Positions 24,376 through 32,957 are shown, counted from the stretch's first letter. The stretch: DNA of 64,000 nt from DASSQJ01 sp963726295 (GCA_963726295.1 CAVSBW010000001.1:992001-1056000), one strand, 5' to 3'. Numbers and translations: made by a program. The notes: generated by a model from the letters alone, not told the origin.

Positions 24376-25536
24376 ATGCCGCCCGCCTCCCCGGTGCCGC
24401 CGTCACCGCTCGGGGCCGGGCCGTCGCTGGCCGACGTGCTGCCCTCGGTGGCCCGCAGCCTCGGCGTGCCCTGGCCGCTCATCGCGGGAGCCACCGACCT
24501 CGAGCTGCCACCGGCACGGCGCGCCGTCGTCGTCCTCGTCGACGGGCTCGGGCACGACCTGCTCGTCCGCCGCGCCGGCCACGCCCCGTGGCTGCGCTCG
24601 ATGCTCCCGACCACCCTGCGGGTCCCGAGCGGCTTCCCGTCGACGACGGCCACCTCGGTGGCCAGCTTCGGCACCGGGCTGGCGGCCGGGGCGCACGGGC
24701 TCGTCGGGTACGAGGCGCTGGTCCCCGAGACCGGGACGATGCTCAACGAGCTGTCGTGGGAGGGCGGGCCGGACCCGCGCCTCTGGCAGCCGCACGACAC
24801 CGTCTTCCAGGTGGCAGGGCGGTCCGGTGTCGACGTCACGCGGGTGGGACCGGCGTTCTTCGACGGCTCGGGGCTCACCGGTGCCGTCGCCCGCGGCGGG
24901 CGTTTCGTCGCGGCATCCTCGCTCGCCGAGCGGGTGGACGCGACCCTCGCCGCGGTGCGCCGTGCGCCGCGCACCCTGGTCCACCTCTACTGGGAGGACA
25001 TCGACAAGGTCGGCCACGAGGACGGCCCCGACTCGTGGCAGTGGGGCGACGCCCTGGAGACCGTCGACCGCGAGCTGAGCCGGCTGGCCGCGTCCCTCCC
25101 GGACGACTGCTCCCTCACTGTCACCGCCGACCACGGGATGGTCGAGGTGCCGGAGGCCGACCGCCTCGACGTCGCGACCGACCCACGGCTGACGGCGGGC
25201 ACGCGGTTCGTGAGCCTCGAGTTCCGCGCCCCCCAGGTCCACGTGGAGGCCGGCGCCGCCACCGACGTGCTGGCCGCGTGGACCGAGGTGCTCGCCGACC
25301 GCGCGGACGTCCTCTCCCGCGAGGCGGCGGTGGGGGCCGGCTGGTTCGGAACGGTACGGCCCGAGGTGCTGCCACGGATCGGCGACCTGGTCGTCGCGAT
25401 GCGTGAGCACTACGCGGTGGTCGACTCGCGCCGGGCGTCGCCGCGGCTGCTCGAGCTGGTGGGGCTGCACGGCTCGCTGAGCGACGCCGAGGTCGCCGTG
25501 CCGGTGGTGCACGCGCCGGCCCGGGCTGTCGCCTAG
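24376..25536 (+). CDS. Alkaline-phosphatase-superfamily nucleotide pyrophosphatase/phosphodiesterase-like protein
   Basis: A 386-residue protein of the type I phosphodiesterase/nucleotide pyrophosphatase group. The metal and nucleophile motifs are visible: VVVLVDGLGHDLL (first metal aspartate), GFPSTTATSVASFGTG (threonine nucleophile region), LYWEDIDKVGHEDGP (metal aspartate and histidine) and TVTADHGMVEV (second aspartate-histidine pair). Two zinc ions and a phosphoenzyme intermediate are expected. No signal peptide is evident, so it may be cytoplasmic. Substrate could be a nucleotide, phosphonate or lipid-linked phosphate. It follows DUF5998 at 6 bases and precedes tdk. Confidence 0.88.
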   Translation: MPPASPVPPSPLGAGPSLADVLPSVARSLGVPWPLIAGATDLELPPARRAVVVLVDGLGHDLLVRRAGHAPWLRSMLPTTLRVPSGFPSTTATSVASFGTGLAAGAHGLVGYEALVPETGTMLNELSWEGGPDPRLWQPHDTVFQVAGRSGVDVTRVGPAFFDGSGLTGAVARGGRFVAASSLAERVDATLAAVRRAPRTLVHLYWEDIDKVGHEDGPDSWQWGDALETVDRELSRLAASLPDDCSLTVTADHGMVEVPEADRLDVATDPRLTAGTRFVSLEFRAPQVHVEAGAATDVLAAWTEVLADRADVLSREAAVGAGWFGTVRPEVLPRIGDLVVAMREHYAVVDSRRASPRLLELVGLHGSLSDAEVAVPVVHAPARAVA

Positions 25537-25539
25537 GGT
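25534..25539 (+). promoter_or_regulatory. -10 element TAGGGT for tdk, overlapping the previous stop codon
   Basis: TAGGGT includes the TAG stop of the phosphodiesterase-like gene and ends eight bases before the tdk GTG at 25548, allowing leaderless transcription of tdk. Confidence 0.45.
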
Positions 25540-25547
25540 TGCCTCCC

Positions 25548-26225
25548 GTGGCGGACCTGGTCTTCTTCTCGGGAACGATGGACTGCGGCAAGTCGACCCT
25601 CGCGCTGCAGATCGACCACAACCACCGCGCCCGCGGCCGCACCGGCATCATCTTCACCAAGCTCGACCGTGCCGGCGAGTCGGTGCTCTCGTCGCGGCTG
25701 GGCCTGGCCACCGACGCCGTGGAGGTCCACGACGACCTCGACTTCTGGGACACCGTCGTCGACGTCCTCACCGCAGGCGCCCGGGTCGACTACGTCATCT
25801 GCGACGAGGCGCAGTTCTACACCCCGCAGCAGGTCGAGCAGCTCGCCCGCGTGGTCGACGAGATGGGCATCGACGTGACCGCCTTCGGCATCACGGCCGA
25901 CTTCCGCACCGAGCTGTTCCCCGGCTCGCGACGGCTCATCGAGCTGGCCGACCGGGTGGAGGTGCTCCAGGTTGAGGCGCTGTGCTGGTGCGGGCGCCGC
26001 GCCACGCACAACGCCCGCATCGTCGACGGCGTCATGGTCGTCGAGGGGGAGCAGGTCGTCGTCGGTGACACCTCTGCCGCCAGCGACGGGCTCGTCGAGT
26101 ACGAGGTCCTGTGCCGCCGTCACTACATGCGGCGGATGAACAGTCACGCCGCCCGCGCCGCCTCGCCGACCCCTGACACACTGCCGTTCGACCTGGCCGC
26201 CTGCCCGGTGCCGCCGCGCGGCTGA
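25548..26225 (+). CDS. tdk: Thymidine kinase
   Basis: A 225-residue type II thymidine kinase that phosphorylates thymidine for salvage into dTMP. GTG 25548 is chosen over the upstream TTG because VADLVFFSGTMDCGKSTLAL begins directly with the P-loop strand (GTMDCGKST). Walker B is YVICDEAQFY, with lasso and catalytic glutamate region nearby. The zinc-binding cysteines are in CWCGRRATHNARIVDG and VLCRRHYMRR. The C-terminal 35 residues beyond the zinc site (HAARAASPTPDTLPFDLAAC) are an actinobacterial extension. It converges on sepH with 6 bases between stops. Confidence 0.95.
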   Translation: MADLVFFSGTMDCGKSTLALQIDHNHRARGRTGIIFTKLDRAGESVLSSRLGLATDAVEVHDDLDFWDTVVDVLTAGARVDYVICDEAQFYTPQQVEQLARVVDEMGIDVTAFGITADFRTELFPGSRRLIELADRVEVLQVEALCWCGRRATHNARIVDGVMVVEGEQVVVGDTSAASDGLVEYEVLCRRHYMRRMNSHAARAASPTPDTLPFDLAACPVPPRG

Positions 26226-26231
26226 GGGCGG

Positions 26232-27284
26232 TCAGGCCGGGCCGGAGCCCTTGGTGCCGAAGACGATGTCGTCCCAGCTCGGCACGCTGGGGCGACCCCT
26301 GCGGGCGGAGCCGGACCGTCGCGTCGGTGACGCGGTGTCGTCGTCACCGCTCTCGTGGTCCGCGCCGTCGTGCTCGGCATCCTCCGGCAGCTCGGCCGAG
26401 GCTCGCTCGACCTCCTGCTCGACCGGATGGTCGCCACCGACGGGCGGGGGAGGCGGCAGCTCGGACGGGTCGAGGACGAGCTCCTCGAGGGGGAGGGCGT
26501 CCGTGCGGGGCCGGTCCTCGCCGGGGGTGTGGGAGGGCGACCGGCGCCGACCACGTCGGCCGCGTGAGCTGTGCTCGCGCATCGCGGCCATGAGGTCGAT
26601 GGGCTCGTGGGCTTCGCGCGCGTGCGACACCGGTTCGAGGCCGCCGTCGGCGTCGACGTCGTAGACGTCGAACCCGTCCCCGGGGGCGGCCCGGTGCGGC
26701 GCGGGGATGACCCCGGCGGTGGCCTCCTCGCTGAGCCAGCGCGCCTCGTCGTCGGTGGGGGAGACCGACCCACCGAGCGGCTCGTAGTGCCAGGTGGCGG
26801 TGCGGCGCCGGCCGCCCGCCGCGAAGGTCATCGTCAGGTGCCAGACGCCGTCCTCGTCTCGGGCGGAGTCCCACTCGATGTGGTCGCGGTCGACGCCGCG
26901 ACCACGGAGCCGCTCGACGACCCGCTCCTCCAGGCTGAGAGGTCCGGACCCCCGGGTGCCGACGGCGCAGGCCCGTGCGCGAGAGGCGACGTGCTCCCGC
27001 TCGGCGAGGATGGGGCCCTCGAACTTGCCGACCTTCTCGACGGTCCATCCAGCCCGCTCGGCGACCTCCTCGGTGGAGAGCCCGCGCCGGATCAGGGCCT
27101 GCACCTCGCGGGGGCGCATCTCGCCGCCCATCGCGATCTGGAGCTGGCCCAGGCGGAGGCGGTCGTGGCGGGCGGCGGCCCGCAGCGGCTCGTCGAGCGG
27201 GAGGAGGTAGCGGGTGCCCTCACCGTCGGAGAGCAGGAGGTGACGGCCGTCCTCGTCGACGCCGATGAGGCGTAGCTCGTCCAT
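26232..27284 (-). CDS. sepH: Septation protein SepH
   Basis: A 350-residue cell-division protein from ATG 27282-27284 behind GGGGAG. The conserved N-terminal DUF3071 domain starts MDELRLIGVDEDGRHLLLSD and has MRPREVQALIRRGLSTEEVA and GWTVEKVGKFEGPILAEREH, a helix-turn-helix-like part needed for FtsZ interaction (known for Streptomyces and mycobacterial SepH). The C-terminal half is acidic and low-complexity (ELPPPPPVGGDHPVEQEVER, SAELPEDAEHDGADHESGDD) and ends with the conserved VPSWDDIVFGTKGSG motif. It promotes FtsZ assembly at the division site. It is divergent from the ferrochelatase gene. Confidence 0.93.
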   Translation of the reverse strand: MDELRLIGVDEDGRHLLLSDGEGTRYLLPLDEPLRAAARHDRLRLGQLQIAMGGEMRPREVQALIRRGLSTEEVAERAGWTVEKVGKFEGPILAEREHVASRARACAVGTRGSGPLSLEERVVERLRGRGVDRDHIEWDSARDEDGVWHLTMTFAAGGRRRTATWHYEPLGGSVSPTDDEARWLSEEATAGVIPAPHRAAPGDGFDVYDVDADGGLEPVSHAREAHEPIDLMAAMREHSSRGRRGRRRSPSHTPGEDRPRTDALPLEELVLDPSELPPPPPVGGDHPVEQEVERASAELPEDAEHDGADHESGDDDTASPTRRSGSARRGRPSVPSWDDIVFGTKGSGPA

Positions 27285-27378
27285 GGTGGCTCCCCGGTCG
27301 CTTCTCGTTGTGCCGACGATGCCACCCGGGCGCCGTCGAAGCCGGGCACCACGCCGGGGTGTCGCAATTCGCCCCGGA

Positions 27379-27384
27379 TACCGT
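27379..27384 (+). promoter_or_regulatory. -10 element TACCGT for leaderless ferrochelatase gene
   Basis: TACCGT is followed by six bases and ATG at 27391; no ribosome-binding site lies between, so the mRNA is probably leaderless. Confidence 0.55.
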
Positions 27385-27390
27385 GGCCCC

Positions 27391-28503
27391 ATGCCGCAGC
27401 CCTCCGCCGACCTCTCGCCGTACGACGTCGTCATCCTCGGGTCCTTCGGGGGGCCGGAGTCCGAGGACGAGGTGATGCCGTTCCTGCGTCGGGTCACCGC
27501 CGGGCGCGACGTGCCCGACGAGCGGCTGCGGGTCGTCGCCGAGCACTACCTCGACCGGGGCGGCCGCAGCCCCATCAACGACCTCAACCGCGACCTCCTC
27601 GCCCGACTGCGCGCCGAGCTGGAGCGGCGGGGCCTGCAGGTTCCGGTGGTGTGGGGCAACCGGAACAGCGAGCCCTACTTCGCCGACGCCGTGGCCGAGG
27701 CCCTGCAGCTCGGCGCCGGTCGGGTCGTGACCGTGCTCACCAGCGCCTACTCCTCGTACTCCTCGTGCCGGCAGTACCGCGAGGACCTGGCCGCGGCGGT
27801 CGAGCAGGTCGGTCCGGCCGCGGACGGGCTCGTCGTCGACAAGGTCAGGCCCTACTTCTCGCACCCCGGCCTCGGCACCGCCTGGGCGCGCGCGCTCGTC
27901 GAGTCCGTCGCCGGTCTCGACGACCCGTCGACCGCGCGCCTGCTCTTCGTCACGCACTCGGTGCCGACGGCCATGGACGACACCTCGGGACCGGGCGACG
28001 GCGAGGGCAACCTCTACGTCGACCAGCACCTGCGCCTCATCCACCGGCTGGTCGACGAGGTGAACGGCTCGCTCGGCACCGCGCTCACCGGTGAGCTGGT
28101 CTTCTGCTCCCGCTCCGGCCCGCCGCGCCAGCCGTGGCTCGAGCCGGACGTGAACGACCGCATCGAGGAGCTCGCCGGCGAGGGCGACGGCCCGGTGGTC
28201 GTCGCGCCGATCGGCTTCGTCTCCGACCACATGGAGGTCGTCCAGGACCTCGACACGGAGGCCGCCGCGACCGCGCGCCGGGTGGGCCTGCCCTTCGTTC
28301 GGGTGGCGACCCCCGACACCGACGAGGCGTTCGTCGTCGGCCTCGTCGACCTCCTCCTCGAGCGGGCCGCCGAGGCCCGCGACGAGGTCGTGCAGCCGGA
28401 CACCTGGCTGCCGGGCGACGTGCGGCCGTCGGTGTGCGCACCGGGGTGCTGCCCCAACCTGCGCGCGGCCCGCCCGGCGCTCTGCGGGAGCGACCCGTGG
28501 TGA
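27391..28503 (+). CDS. hemH: Coproporphyrin III ferrochelatase
   Basis: A 370-residue ferrochelatase (cpfC in the coproporphyrin-dependent nomenclature), inserting iron into coproporphyrin III. Features include YDVVILGSFGGPESEDEVMP, AEHYLDRGGRSPINDLN, VVWGNRNSEPYFADAVAEAL, LLFVTHSVPTAMDDTSG and VVVAPIGFVSDHMEVVQDLD (metal-binding histidine/glutamate region). The tail APGCCPNLRAARPALCG provides cysteines that in actinobacterial enzymes ligate a [2Fe-2S] cluster (family knowledge). Its stop overlaps the GTG of the next gene, so it is translationally coupled to the inositol monophosphatase. Other heme genes are 33 kb away (hemE) at the window end. Confidence 0.94.
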   Translation: MPQPSADLSPYDVVILGSFGGPESEDEVMPFLRRVTAGRDVPDERLRVVAEHYLDRGGRSPINDLNRDLLARLRAELERRGLQVPVVWGNRNSEPYFADAVAEALQLGAGRVVTVLTSAYSSYSSCRQYREDLAAAVEQVGPAADGLVVDKVRPYFSHPGLGTAWARALVESVAGLDDPSTARLLFVTHSVPTAMDDTSGPGDGEGNLYVDQHLRLIHRLVDEVNGSLGTALTGELVFCSRSGPPRQPWLEPDVNDRIEELAGEGDGPVVVAPIGFVSDHMEVVQDLDTEAAATARRVGLPFVRVATPDTDEAFVVGLVDLLLERAAEARDEVVQPDTWLPGDVRPSVCAPGCCPNLRAARPALCGSDPW

Positions 28504-29363
28504 CCGCCGCCCCGCCCGTCCCCGACGGCCTCGACCTCGCCGCGCTCGAGGACGTCGCTGCCGGCGTCGCCCGCACCGCGGGCCGCCTGGTGGTCGACGA
28601 GCGCCCGGACGACCTCGACGTCGCGTCGAAGTCGACGCGCACCGACGTCGTCACGGTCATGGACCAGCGCAGCCAGGAGCTGCTCCTCGCCGAGCTCGCA
28701 CGGCTCCGGCCGGACGACGCCGTGCTGGGCGAGGAGGAGGGCGGCCGGTCCGGCACGTCGGGCATCACGTGGGTGGTCGACCCCATCGACGGCACCGTCA
28801 ACTACCTCTACGACATCCACCACTACGCGGTGTCGGTGGCGGCGGTCGTCGGCGACCCCGCCGTGCCGGGTGCCTGGCAGCCGGTGGCCGGTGCCGTGCT
28901 CGAGCCGGTCTCCGGCGAGCTGTTCCACGCCCACCTCGGTGGTGGTGCGCGGCTCTCGAGCCCGTCCGGCACCCGGACCCTGCGCGTGGGCGTGGCCGAC
29001 GACCTGGCGATGGCCCTCGTGGCCACCGGCTTCGGGTACGCCGCCGACCGCCGGGCCCGGCAGGCGCGGGCTCTGGTCGAGGTCCTGCCCCGGGTGCGCG
29101 ACATCCGGCGGCAGGGGAGCGCGGCCCTGGACCTCTGCGACATCGCCTGTGCCCGCGTCGACGCCTACTACGAGACCGGTCTCAACGCCTGGGACCGGGC
29201 GGCCGGCCAGCTGGTGGCCGCCGAGGCGGGGGCAGTCGTGGGCGGACCCGTCGACGACACTCCCGACCAGGACCTCACGTGGGCCTGCGGACCGGGCCTC
29301 GCGGGGCCCTTCGCGGACCTGGTCCGGGCCGTCACCCTCCACCACGTGACCCCTCGCGACTGA
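28500..29363 (+). CDS. Inositol monophosphatase family protein
   Basis: A 287-residue Mg2+/Li+-dependent phosphatase. Metal-binding motifs are GEEEGG, WVVDPIDGTVNYLY and ETGLNAWDRAAGQLVAAEAG, the last with the third-site aspartate. VASKSTRTDVVTVMDQRSQE and FHAHLGGGARLSS are typical positions. It hydrolyses inositol phosphates or related sugar phosphates; in actinobacteria relatives take part in inositol and mycothiol or phospholipid supply. GTG 28500 overlaps the TGA of hemH by two bases (GTGA). The block downstream (DUF4193, dut, DUF3710, OB-fold, DUF3159, trkA pair) parallels that around suhB in mycobacteria. Confidence 0.92.
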   Translation: MTAAPPVPDGLDLAALEDVAAGVARTAGRLVVDERPDDLDVASKSTRTDVVTVMDQRSQELLLAELARLRPDDAVLGEEEGGRSGTSGITWVVDPIDGTVNYLYDIHHYAVSVAAVVGDPAVPGAWQPVAGAVLEPVSGELFHAHLGGGARLSSPSGTRTLRVGVADDLAMALVATGFGYAADRRARQARALVEVLPRVRDIRRQGSAALDLCDIACARVDAYYETGLNAWDRAAGQLVAAEAGAVVGGPVDDTPDQDLTWACGPGLAGPFADLVRAVTLHHVTPRD

Positions 29364-29380
29364 CCCGTCCGGGGGTCTTT
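29362..29380 (+). terminator. Short terminator after the inositol monophosphatase gene
   Basis: GACCC at 29362-29366 pairs with GGGTC at 29373-29377 and is followed by TTT. The stem is only 5 base pairs but overlaps the stop codon and ends in a short T-run, one of few places in the window with one. Confidence 0.4.
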
Positions 29381-29521
29381 CGGATCCGTGGGGTGGACCC
29401 GCGTGGCGGACCCCCCTGACGATGGTGCACAATTCGCGGCGCATCGCGACGAACCGGGCACAAACGACGCACTCCGTGCGTTGACGGGACCGAGTTGCAC
29501 GACGAAGGGTGGAATGCAGCA

Positions 29522-29821
29522 ATGGCGACGGACTACGACGCACCGCGCAAGACCGACGACGAGATCTCCGAGGACTCCATCGAGGAGCTCAAGAACCGTC
29601 GTGTCGACAAGCGCGCCTCGAGCGTCGACGTCGACGAGACCGAACAGGCCGAGGGCTTCGAGCTGCCCGGCGCCGACCTCTCCGGGGAGGAGCTCTCCGT
29701 GCGGGTCCTGCCGCGGCAGGCCGACGAGTTCACCTGTTCCCGGTGCTTCCTGGTGCACCACCGCAGCCAGCTCGCCAGCGAGAAGAACGGCGTCCTCGTC
29801 TGCCGGGAGTGCGCCGCCTGA
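29522..29821 (+). CDS. DUF4193 family protein
   Basis: A 99-residue acidic protein from ATG 29522. It has a fixed N-terminus (MATDYDAPRKTDDEISEDSI), EELKNRRVDKRASSVDVDE, and a C-terminal CxxC pair (EFTCSRCFLVHHRSQLASEK, then VCRECAA) likely to bind zinc or iron. The family is nearly universal in actinobacteria; a mycobacterial relative lies close to sigA and dut (from memory). Function is unknown, although the layout resembles RNA-polymerase- or ribosome-associated small zinc proteins. It is 14 bases before dut, likely co-transcribed. Confidence 0.92.
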   Translation: MATDYDAPRKTDDEISEDSIEELKNRRVDKRASSVDVDETEQAEGFELPGADLSGEELSVRVLPRQADEFTCSRCFLVHHRSQLASEKNGVLVCRECAA

Positions 29822-29835
29822 GCGGTGCTGCACCG

Positions 29836-30333
29836 GTGACCCGAGCACCCGTCCCGGTCCCCGTCCGGCTGCTGCACCCGGACGCCGTCGTGCCCCGGTA
29901 CAGCACCGAGGGGGATGCCGGCGCCGATCTCGGCAGCGTCGCCGAGGTGACCCTCGCTCCCGGCGAGCGGGCGCTCCTCCCCACCGGGGTGGCACTGGCC
30001 CTGCCTCCCGGCACCGTCGGCCTCGTGCACCCGCGGTCGGGCCTGGCGGCGAGGCACGGCGTCACCATCGTCAACGCCCCCGGCACCATCGACTGCGGCT
30101 ACCGGGGCGAGGTGCTCGTCAACCTCGTCAACCTCGACCCGCGGGAGCCGTTCACCGTGCACGTCGGCGACCGGATCGCCCAGCTGGTCGTGCAGGAGTA
30201 CCTGCACGGCGACTTCACCGTGGCGGATTCGCTTCCGGAGAGCGCCCGGGGGGACACTGGGCACGGGTCGACCGGCGGCTTCGCCACCACCGTCCCCTCG
30301 ACCACCACCGACCCGAGGACCGCAGCACCGTGA
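29836..30333 (+). CDS. dut: Deoxyuridine 5'-triphosphate nucleotidohydrolase
   Basis: A 165-residue trimeric dUTPase that converts dUTP to dUMP, keeping uracil out of DNA and supplying the thymidylate pathway. All five motifs are present in order: GDAGADLGS, HPRSGLAARHG, GTIDCGYRGEVLVNLVN, GDRIAQLVVQ and the C-terminal P-loop-like GDTGHGSTGGF. GTG 29836 begins VTRAPVPVPVRLLHPDAVVP, matching the usual N-terminus. It overlaps the DUF3710 gene by four bases (GTGA), so translation is coupled. Confidence 0.95.
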   Translation: MTRAPVPVPVRLLHPDAVVPRYSTEGDAGADLGSVAEVTLAPGERALLPTGVALALPPGTVGLVHPRSGLAARHGVTIVNAPGTIDCGYRGEVLVNLVNLDPREPFTVHVGDRIAQLVVQEYLHGDFTVADSLPESARGDTGHGSTGGFATTVPSTTTDPRTAAP

Positions 30334-31118
30334 GCATCTTCCGCAGGAACAAGGCCTCCAGCGACAGCGACCTGCCCCCCGAGGACGCCGTGGGCGCCAC
30401 CGGCGACGCCGCGCCCGCGACCGACGAGGCCGACGGCACGGGCGCCGCGGACGGCGGCGGGGCAGCCGCGGGAGGAAGCGCCGACGCGGCCCCGTTCGGC
30501 CGCGAGGACGGACCGTTCGACCACGCCGAGGTCGAGGGCCGCGAGGACCGCATCGACCTCGGTGCGCTCTGGGTCAAGGGCGTTCCCGGCATGGAGCTGC
30601 GCCTCGAGGTCGACCAGCAGACCCAGCAGGTCAACGCCGCCACCGTCGTGCTCGGCGAGTCCGCCCTCCAGGTGCAGGCGTTCGCCGCCCCCCGCTCGAG
30701 CGGCCTGTGGGACGACATCCGCACCGAGATCGCCGAGGCGGTCGAGCGCCAGGGTGGGACGGTCGAGGAGCACCCCAGCACCCTGGGCCGGCTGCTCCGT
30801 ACCCGGATGCCGTCCGAGTCCGGCGGGCGTACCGTCTTCGCGCCGGCGACCTTCGTCGGCGTCGACGGCCCGCGCTGGTTCCTGCGCGGTGTCGTCTCCG
30901 GCCGCGCCGCCATCGACGATGCCGCCGCCGAGCCCCTGCTCGAGGCCTTCCGCGCCCTCGTCGTCGTGCGCGGCGTGGAACCGATGGCGCCGCGCGAGCT
31001 GCTGCCGCTGCGCCTGCCCGCCGATCCCCGCACCGAGGAGCCGGCCGCCGAGGGCGAGGACGACAAGCCCCGGGCCGACCCGTTCGAGCGGGGACCCGAG
31101 ATCACCGAGGTCCGCTGA
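30330..31118 (+). CDS. DUF3710 family protein
   Basis: A 262-residue protein. The first 65 residues are low-complexity and acidic/alanine-rich (DAVGATGDAAPATDEADGTG); the conserved domain follows: DRIDLGALWVKGVPGMELRL, VNAATVVLGESALQVQAFAA, SSGLWDDIRTEIAEAVERQG, GRTVFAPATFVGVDGPRWFL. A variable tail ends DPFERGPEITEVR. No catalytic motif or membrane segment is visible. The family travels with dut and the OB-fold protein across actinobacteria, and the GTGA and TGATG overlaps on both sides show a tight operon. Function is unknown. Confidence 0.92.
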   Translation: MSIFRRNKASSDSDLPPEDAVGATGDAAPATDEADGTGAADGGGAAAGGSADAAPFGREDGPFDHAEVEGREDRIDLGALWVKGVPGMELRLEVDQQTQQVNAATVVLGESALQVQAFAAPRSSGLWDDIRTEIAEAVERQGGTVEEHPSTLGRLLRTRMPSESGGRTVFAPATFVGVDGPRWFLRGVVSGRAAIDDAAAEPLLEAFRALVVVRGVEPMAPRELLPLRLPADPRTEEPAAEGEDDKPRADPFERGPEITEVR

Positions 31119-31477
31119 TGGGCCTGCGCGAACGACTGCACGACTTCACCCGCACCCCGGTGGAGCAGGAGGCCGACGAGCTGCGCGAGCAGTCCTTCAC
31201 CGAGGGCGGCGACGACCTCACCGCGCTCGCGGCCCGCCACCCGGCCTGTGTCTGCGGCACGGTGCGCACCGTCACCCTGCCGCCGCGGCGCAGCGTGCCG
31301 GCACTCGTCGCCGAGGTCTGGGACGGCAAGGGCGCGGTCAACCTCGTCTGGATCGGCCGCCGCCACATCGGCGGCATCGAGCCCGGCACCTTCGTACGGG
31401 CCCGTGGACGGGTGGCGACGGTGCGGGGAGCACCGACGATCTTCAACCCGTCGTACGAGATCCTCCCGAAGCAGTGA
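31118..31477 (+). CDS. OB-fold nucleic-acid-binding domain protein
   Basis: A 119-residue protein from ATG 31118 overlapping the previous stop. An N-terminal helix (GLRERLHDFTRTPVEQEADE) precedes an OB fold: CVCGTVRTVTLPPRRSVPAL, VAEVWDGKGAVNLVWIGRRH, IGGIEPGTFVRARGRVATVR and PTIFNPSYEILP. The pattern resembles the nucleic-acid-binding domain of RecG- or DnaE-like OB folds, so it may bind single-stranded DNA or RNA. It is coupled to DUF3710 upstream and DUF3159 downstream by four-base overlaps. A mycobacterial homologue lies in the same place near ceoBC and dut (from memory). Confidence 0.9.
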   Translation: MGLRERLHDFTRTPVEQEADELREQSFTEGGDDLTALAARHPACVCGTVRTVTLPPRRSVPALVAEVWDGKGAVNLVWIGRRHIGGIEPGTFVRARGRVATVRGAPTIFNPSYEILPKQ

Positions 31478-32232
31478 CCGCCCACCTTCCCGAGCTGCCC
31501 CCCGACGCGACCCACGGGGAGACCGTCGAGGCGCTGATCCGGCACCGCCTCACCGTGGTCCTCGGCGGCTGGCGCGGGTCGGTCGAGACGGCCCTTCCCA
31601 CGGTGGTCTTCGTCATCGTGTGGTCCGTGCGCGACCACGACGTCCGGTCCGCCGCCGTGGCGGCGATCGCGGTGGCGCTCGTCCTGGCGGCGGTGCGGCT
31701 GGTGCAGCGGTCGTCGCTGCAGCACGTCCTCGGGGCCGTGGTCGCGACCGCCATCGCCGCCTTCTTCGCGCTGCGGACGGGCCGGGCGGAGGACGCCTTC
31801 CTGCCCGGGATCCTCACGAGCGCCGGCTTCCTGCTCGGCACCCTGGTCTCGATCTTCGCCCGATGGCCCGTGGTCGGGTTCCTCGTGGGAGCCGGCGACC
31901 CCCGGGCCGCGGAGGACCCCTTCGGGTGGCGCCGTGACGCGGGGGTGGTGCGGGTGAGCAGTCGGCTCACCTGGGTGCTCGTCGGTGTCTACGTCGTGCG
32001 GCTCGCCGTCATGGTGCCGCTCTACCTGACCGCCCACGTGACGTTGCTCGGTGTGTCCAAGGTTGTCCTCGGCTGGCCGCTGTGGGTCGCCGCCCTGGCG
32101 CTCATGGGCTGGATGCTCCTGGCCGGCCACACACCGCTGGAGGCGGACGAGGTGGAGACCAACGGTGCGGCCGGCTCCGAGGCAGTGGGGGAGCAGGAGC
32201 CCGACGCCGCTCCCAGTGGCGAGCCGCGTTGA
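31474..32232 (+). CDS. DUF3159 integral membrane protein
   Basis: A 252-residue polytopic membrane protein of unknown function. After a cytoplasmic lead (TVEALIRHRLTVVLGGWRGS) there are about six hydrophobic segments: TALPTVVFVIVWSV, AAVAAIAVALVLAAVRLV, HVLGAVVATAIAAFFAL, ILTSAGFLLGTLVSIFA, LTWVLVGVYVVRLAVMVPLY and VVLGWPLWVAALALMGWMLL. The acidic C-terminal tail (GSEAVGEQEPDAAPSGEPR) is soluble. The family resembles intracellular septation protein A topologically. It overlaps the OB-fold gene by four bases and ends three bases from the convergent trkA gene. Confidence 0.9.
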   Translation: MTAHLPELPPDATHGETVEALIRHRLTVVLGGWRGSVETALPTVVFVIVWSVRDHDVRSAAVAAIAVALVLAAVRLVQRSSLQHVLGAVVATAIAAFFALRTGRAEDAFLPGILTSAGFLLGTLVSIFARWPVVGFLVGAGDPRAAEDPFGWRRDAGVVRVSSRLTWVLVGVYVVRLAVMVPLYLTAHVTLLGVSKVVLGWPLWVAALALMGWMLLAGHTPLEADEVETNGAAGSEAVGEQEPDAAPSGEPR

Positions 32233-32235
32233 GCG

Positions 32236-32937
32236 TCAGTCGCGCTCGTCGTCGCCCTCGACCGAACGCGGCTGGCGGTCGCCCGGGCTGAGCAGCGACT
32301 CGAGCTGCGGCTCGTCCTCGGGTGTCGTGACGAACAGCAGCTCGTCGAGGGGCTCGAGCGCATCGTCACGGCTCGGCGCGATGGGATGGCCGTCGCGGAT
32401 GATGCCGGTGAGCACCGTGTCGGAGGGGAACGGCACCTCGCCGACCCGGGTGCCCGCGAACGGGCTGCCGATGGGCAGCGTCATCTCGACCATCATCGCC
32501 CGGCCCTGCTGGAACTCGAAGATGCGCACGAGGTCGCCGACGCTCACCGCCTCCTCGACGAGGGCGGTCATGAGGCGCGGGGTCGACACGGCGACGTCGA
32601 CGCCCCACGCCTCGTCGAACATCCACTCGTTCTTCGGGTTGTTGACCCGGGCGACGGTGCGCGGCACGCCGAACTCGGTCTTGGCGAGGAGCGAGAGCAC
32701 GAGGTTCGCCTTGTCGTCACCCGTGGCCGCCACGACGACGTCGCAGTCGGAGAGCCCGGCCTCGCCCAGGGCCTCGATCTCGCACGCGTCGGCCTGGAGC
32801 CAGCTGGCGTCCGGCACCTTGGCGACCCGCTCACCGTCGGCCTCCCGGTCGACGAGCAGGACGTGGTGCCCGTTGCGGATCAGCTCGCGCGCGATGGAGC
32901 GCCCGACGCTGCCGGCTCCGGCGATGACGACACGCAT
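32236..32937 (-). CDS. trkA: TrkA/RCK potassium-channel regulatory protein (CeoC-like)
   Basis: A 233-residue cytoplasmic protein with an RCK-N Rossmann domain (MRVVIAGAGSVGRSIAREL; nucleotide-binding GAGSVG) and an RCK-C domain (VEMTLPIGSPFAGTRVGEVP, then a LFVTTPEDEPQLESLLSP tail). Such proteins bind NAD(H)/ATP or c-di-AMP and gate a potassium transporter. RBS GGAAGGG precedes the ATG. It is the second of two RCK genes in one operon, 20 bases after the first. No TrkH/KtrB channel gene is in the window; the nearest transporter is the divergent KimA-like permease. Confidence 0.92.
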   Translation of the reverse strand: MRVVIAGAGSVGRSIARELIRNGHHVLLVDREADGERVAKVPDASWLQADACEIEALGEAGLSDCDVVVAATGDDKANLVLSLLAKTEFGVPRTVARVNNPKNEWMFDEAWGVDVAVSTPRLMTALVEEAVSVGDLVRIFEFQQGRAMMVEMTLPIGSPFAGTRVGEVPFPSDTVLTGIIRDGHPIAPSRDDALEPLDELLFVTTPEDEPQLESLLSPGDRQPRSVEGDDERD

Positions 32938-32957
32938 TGGCAGTGGGGCCCTTCCGG

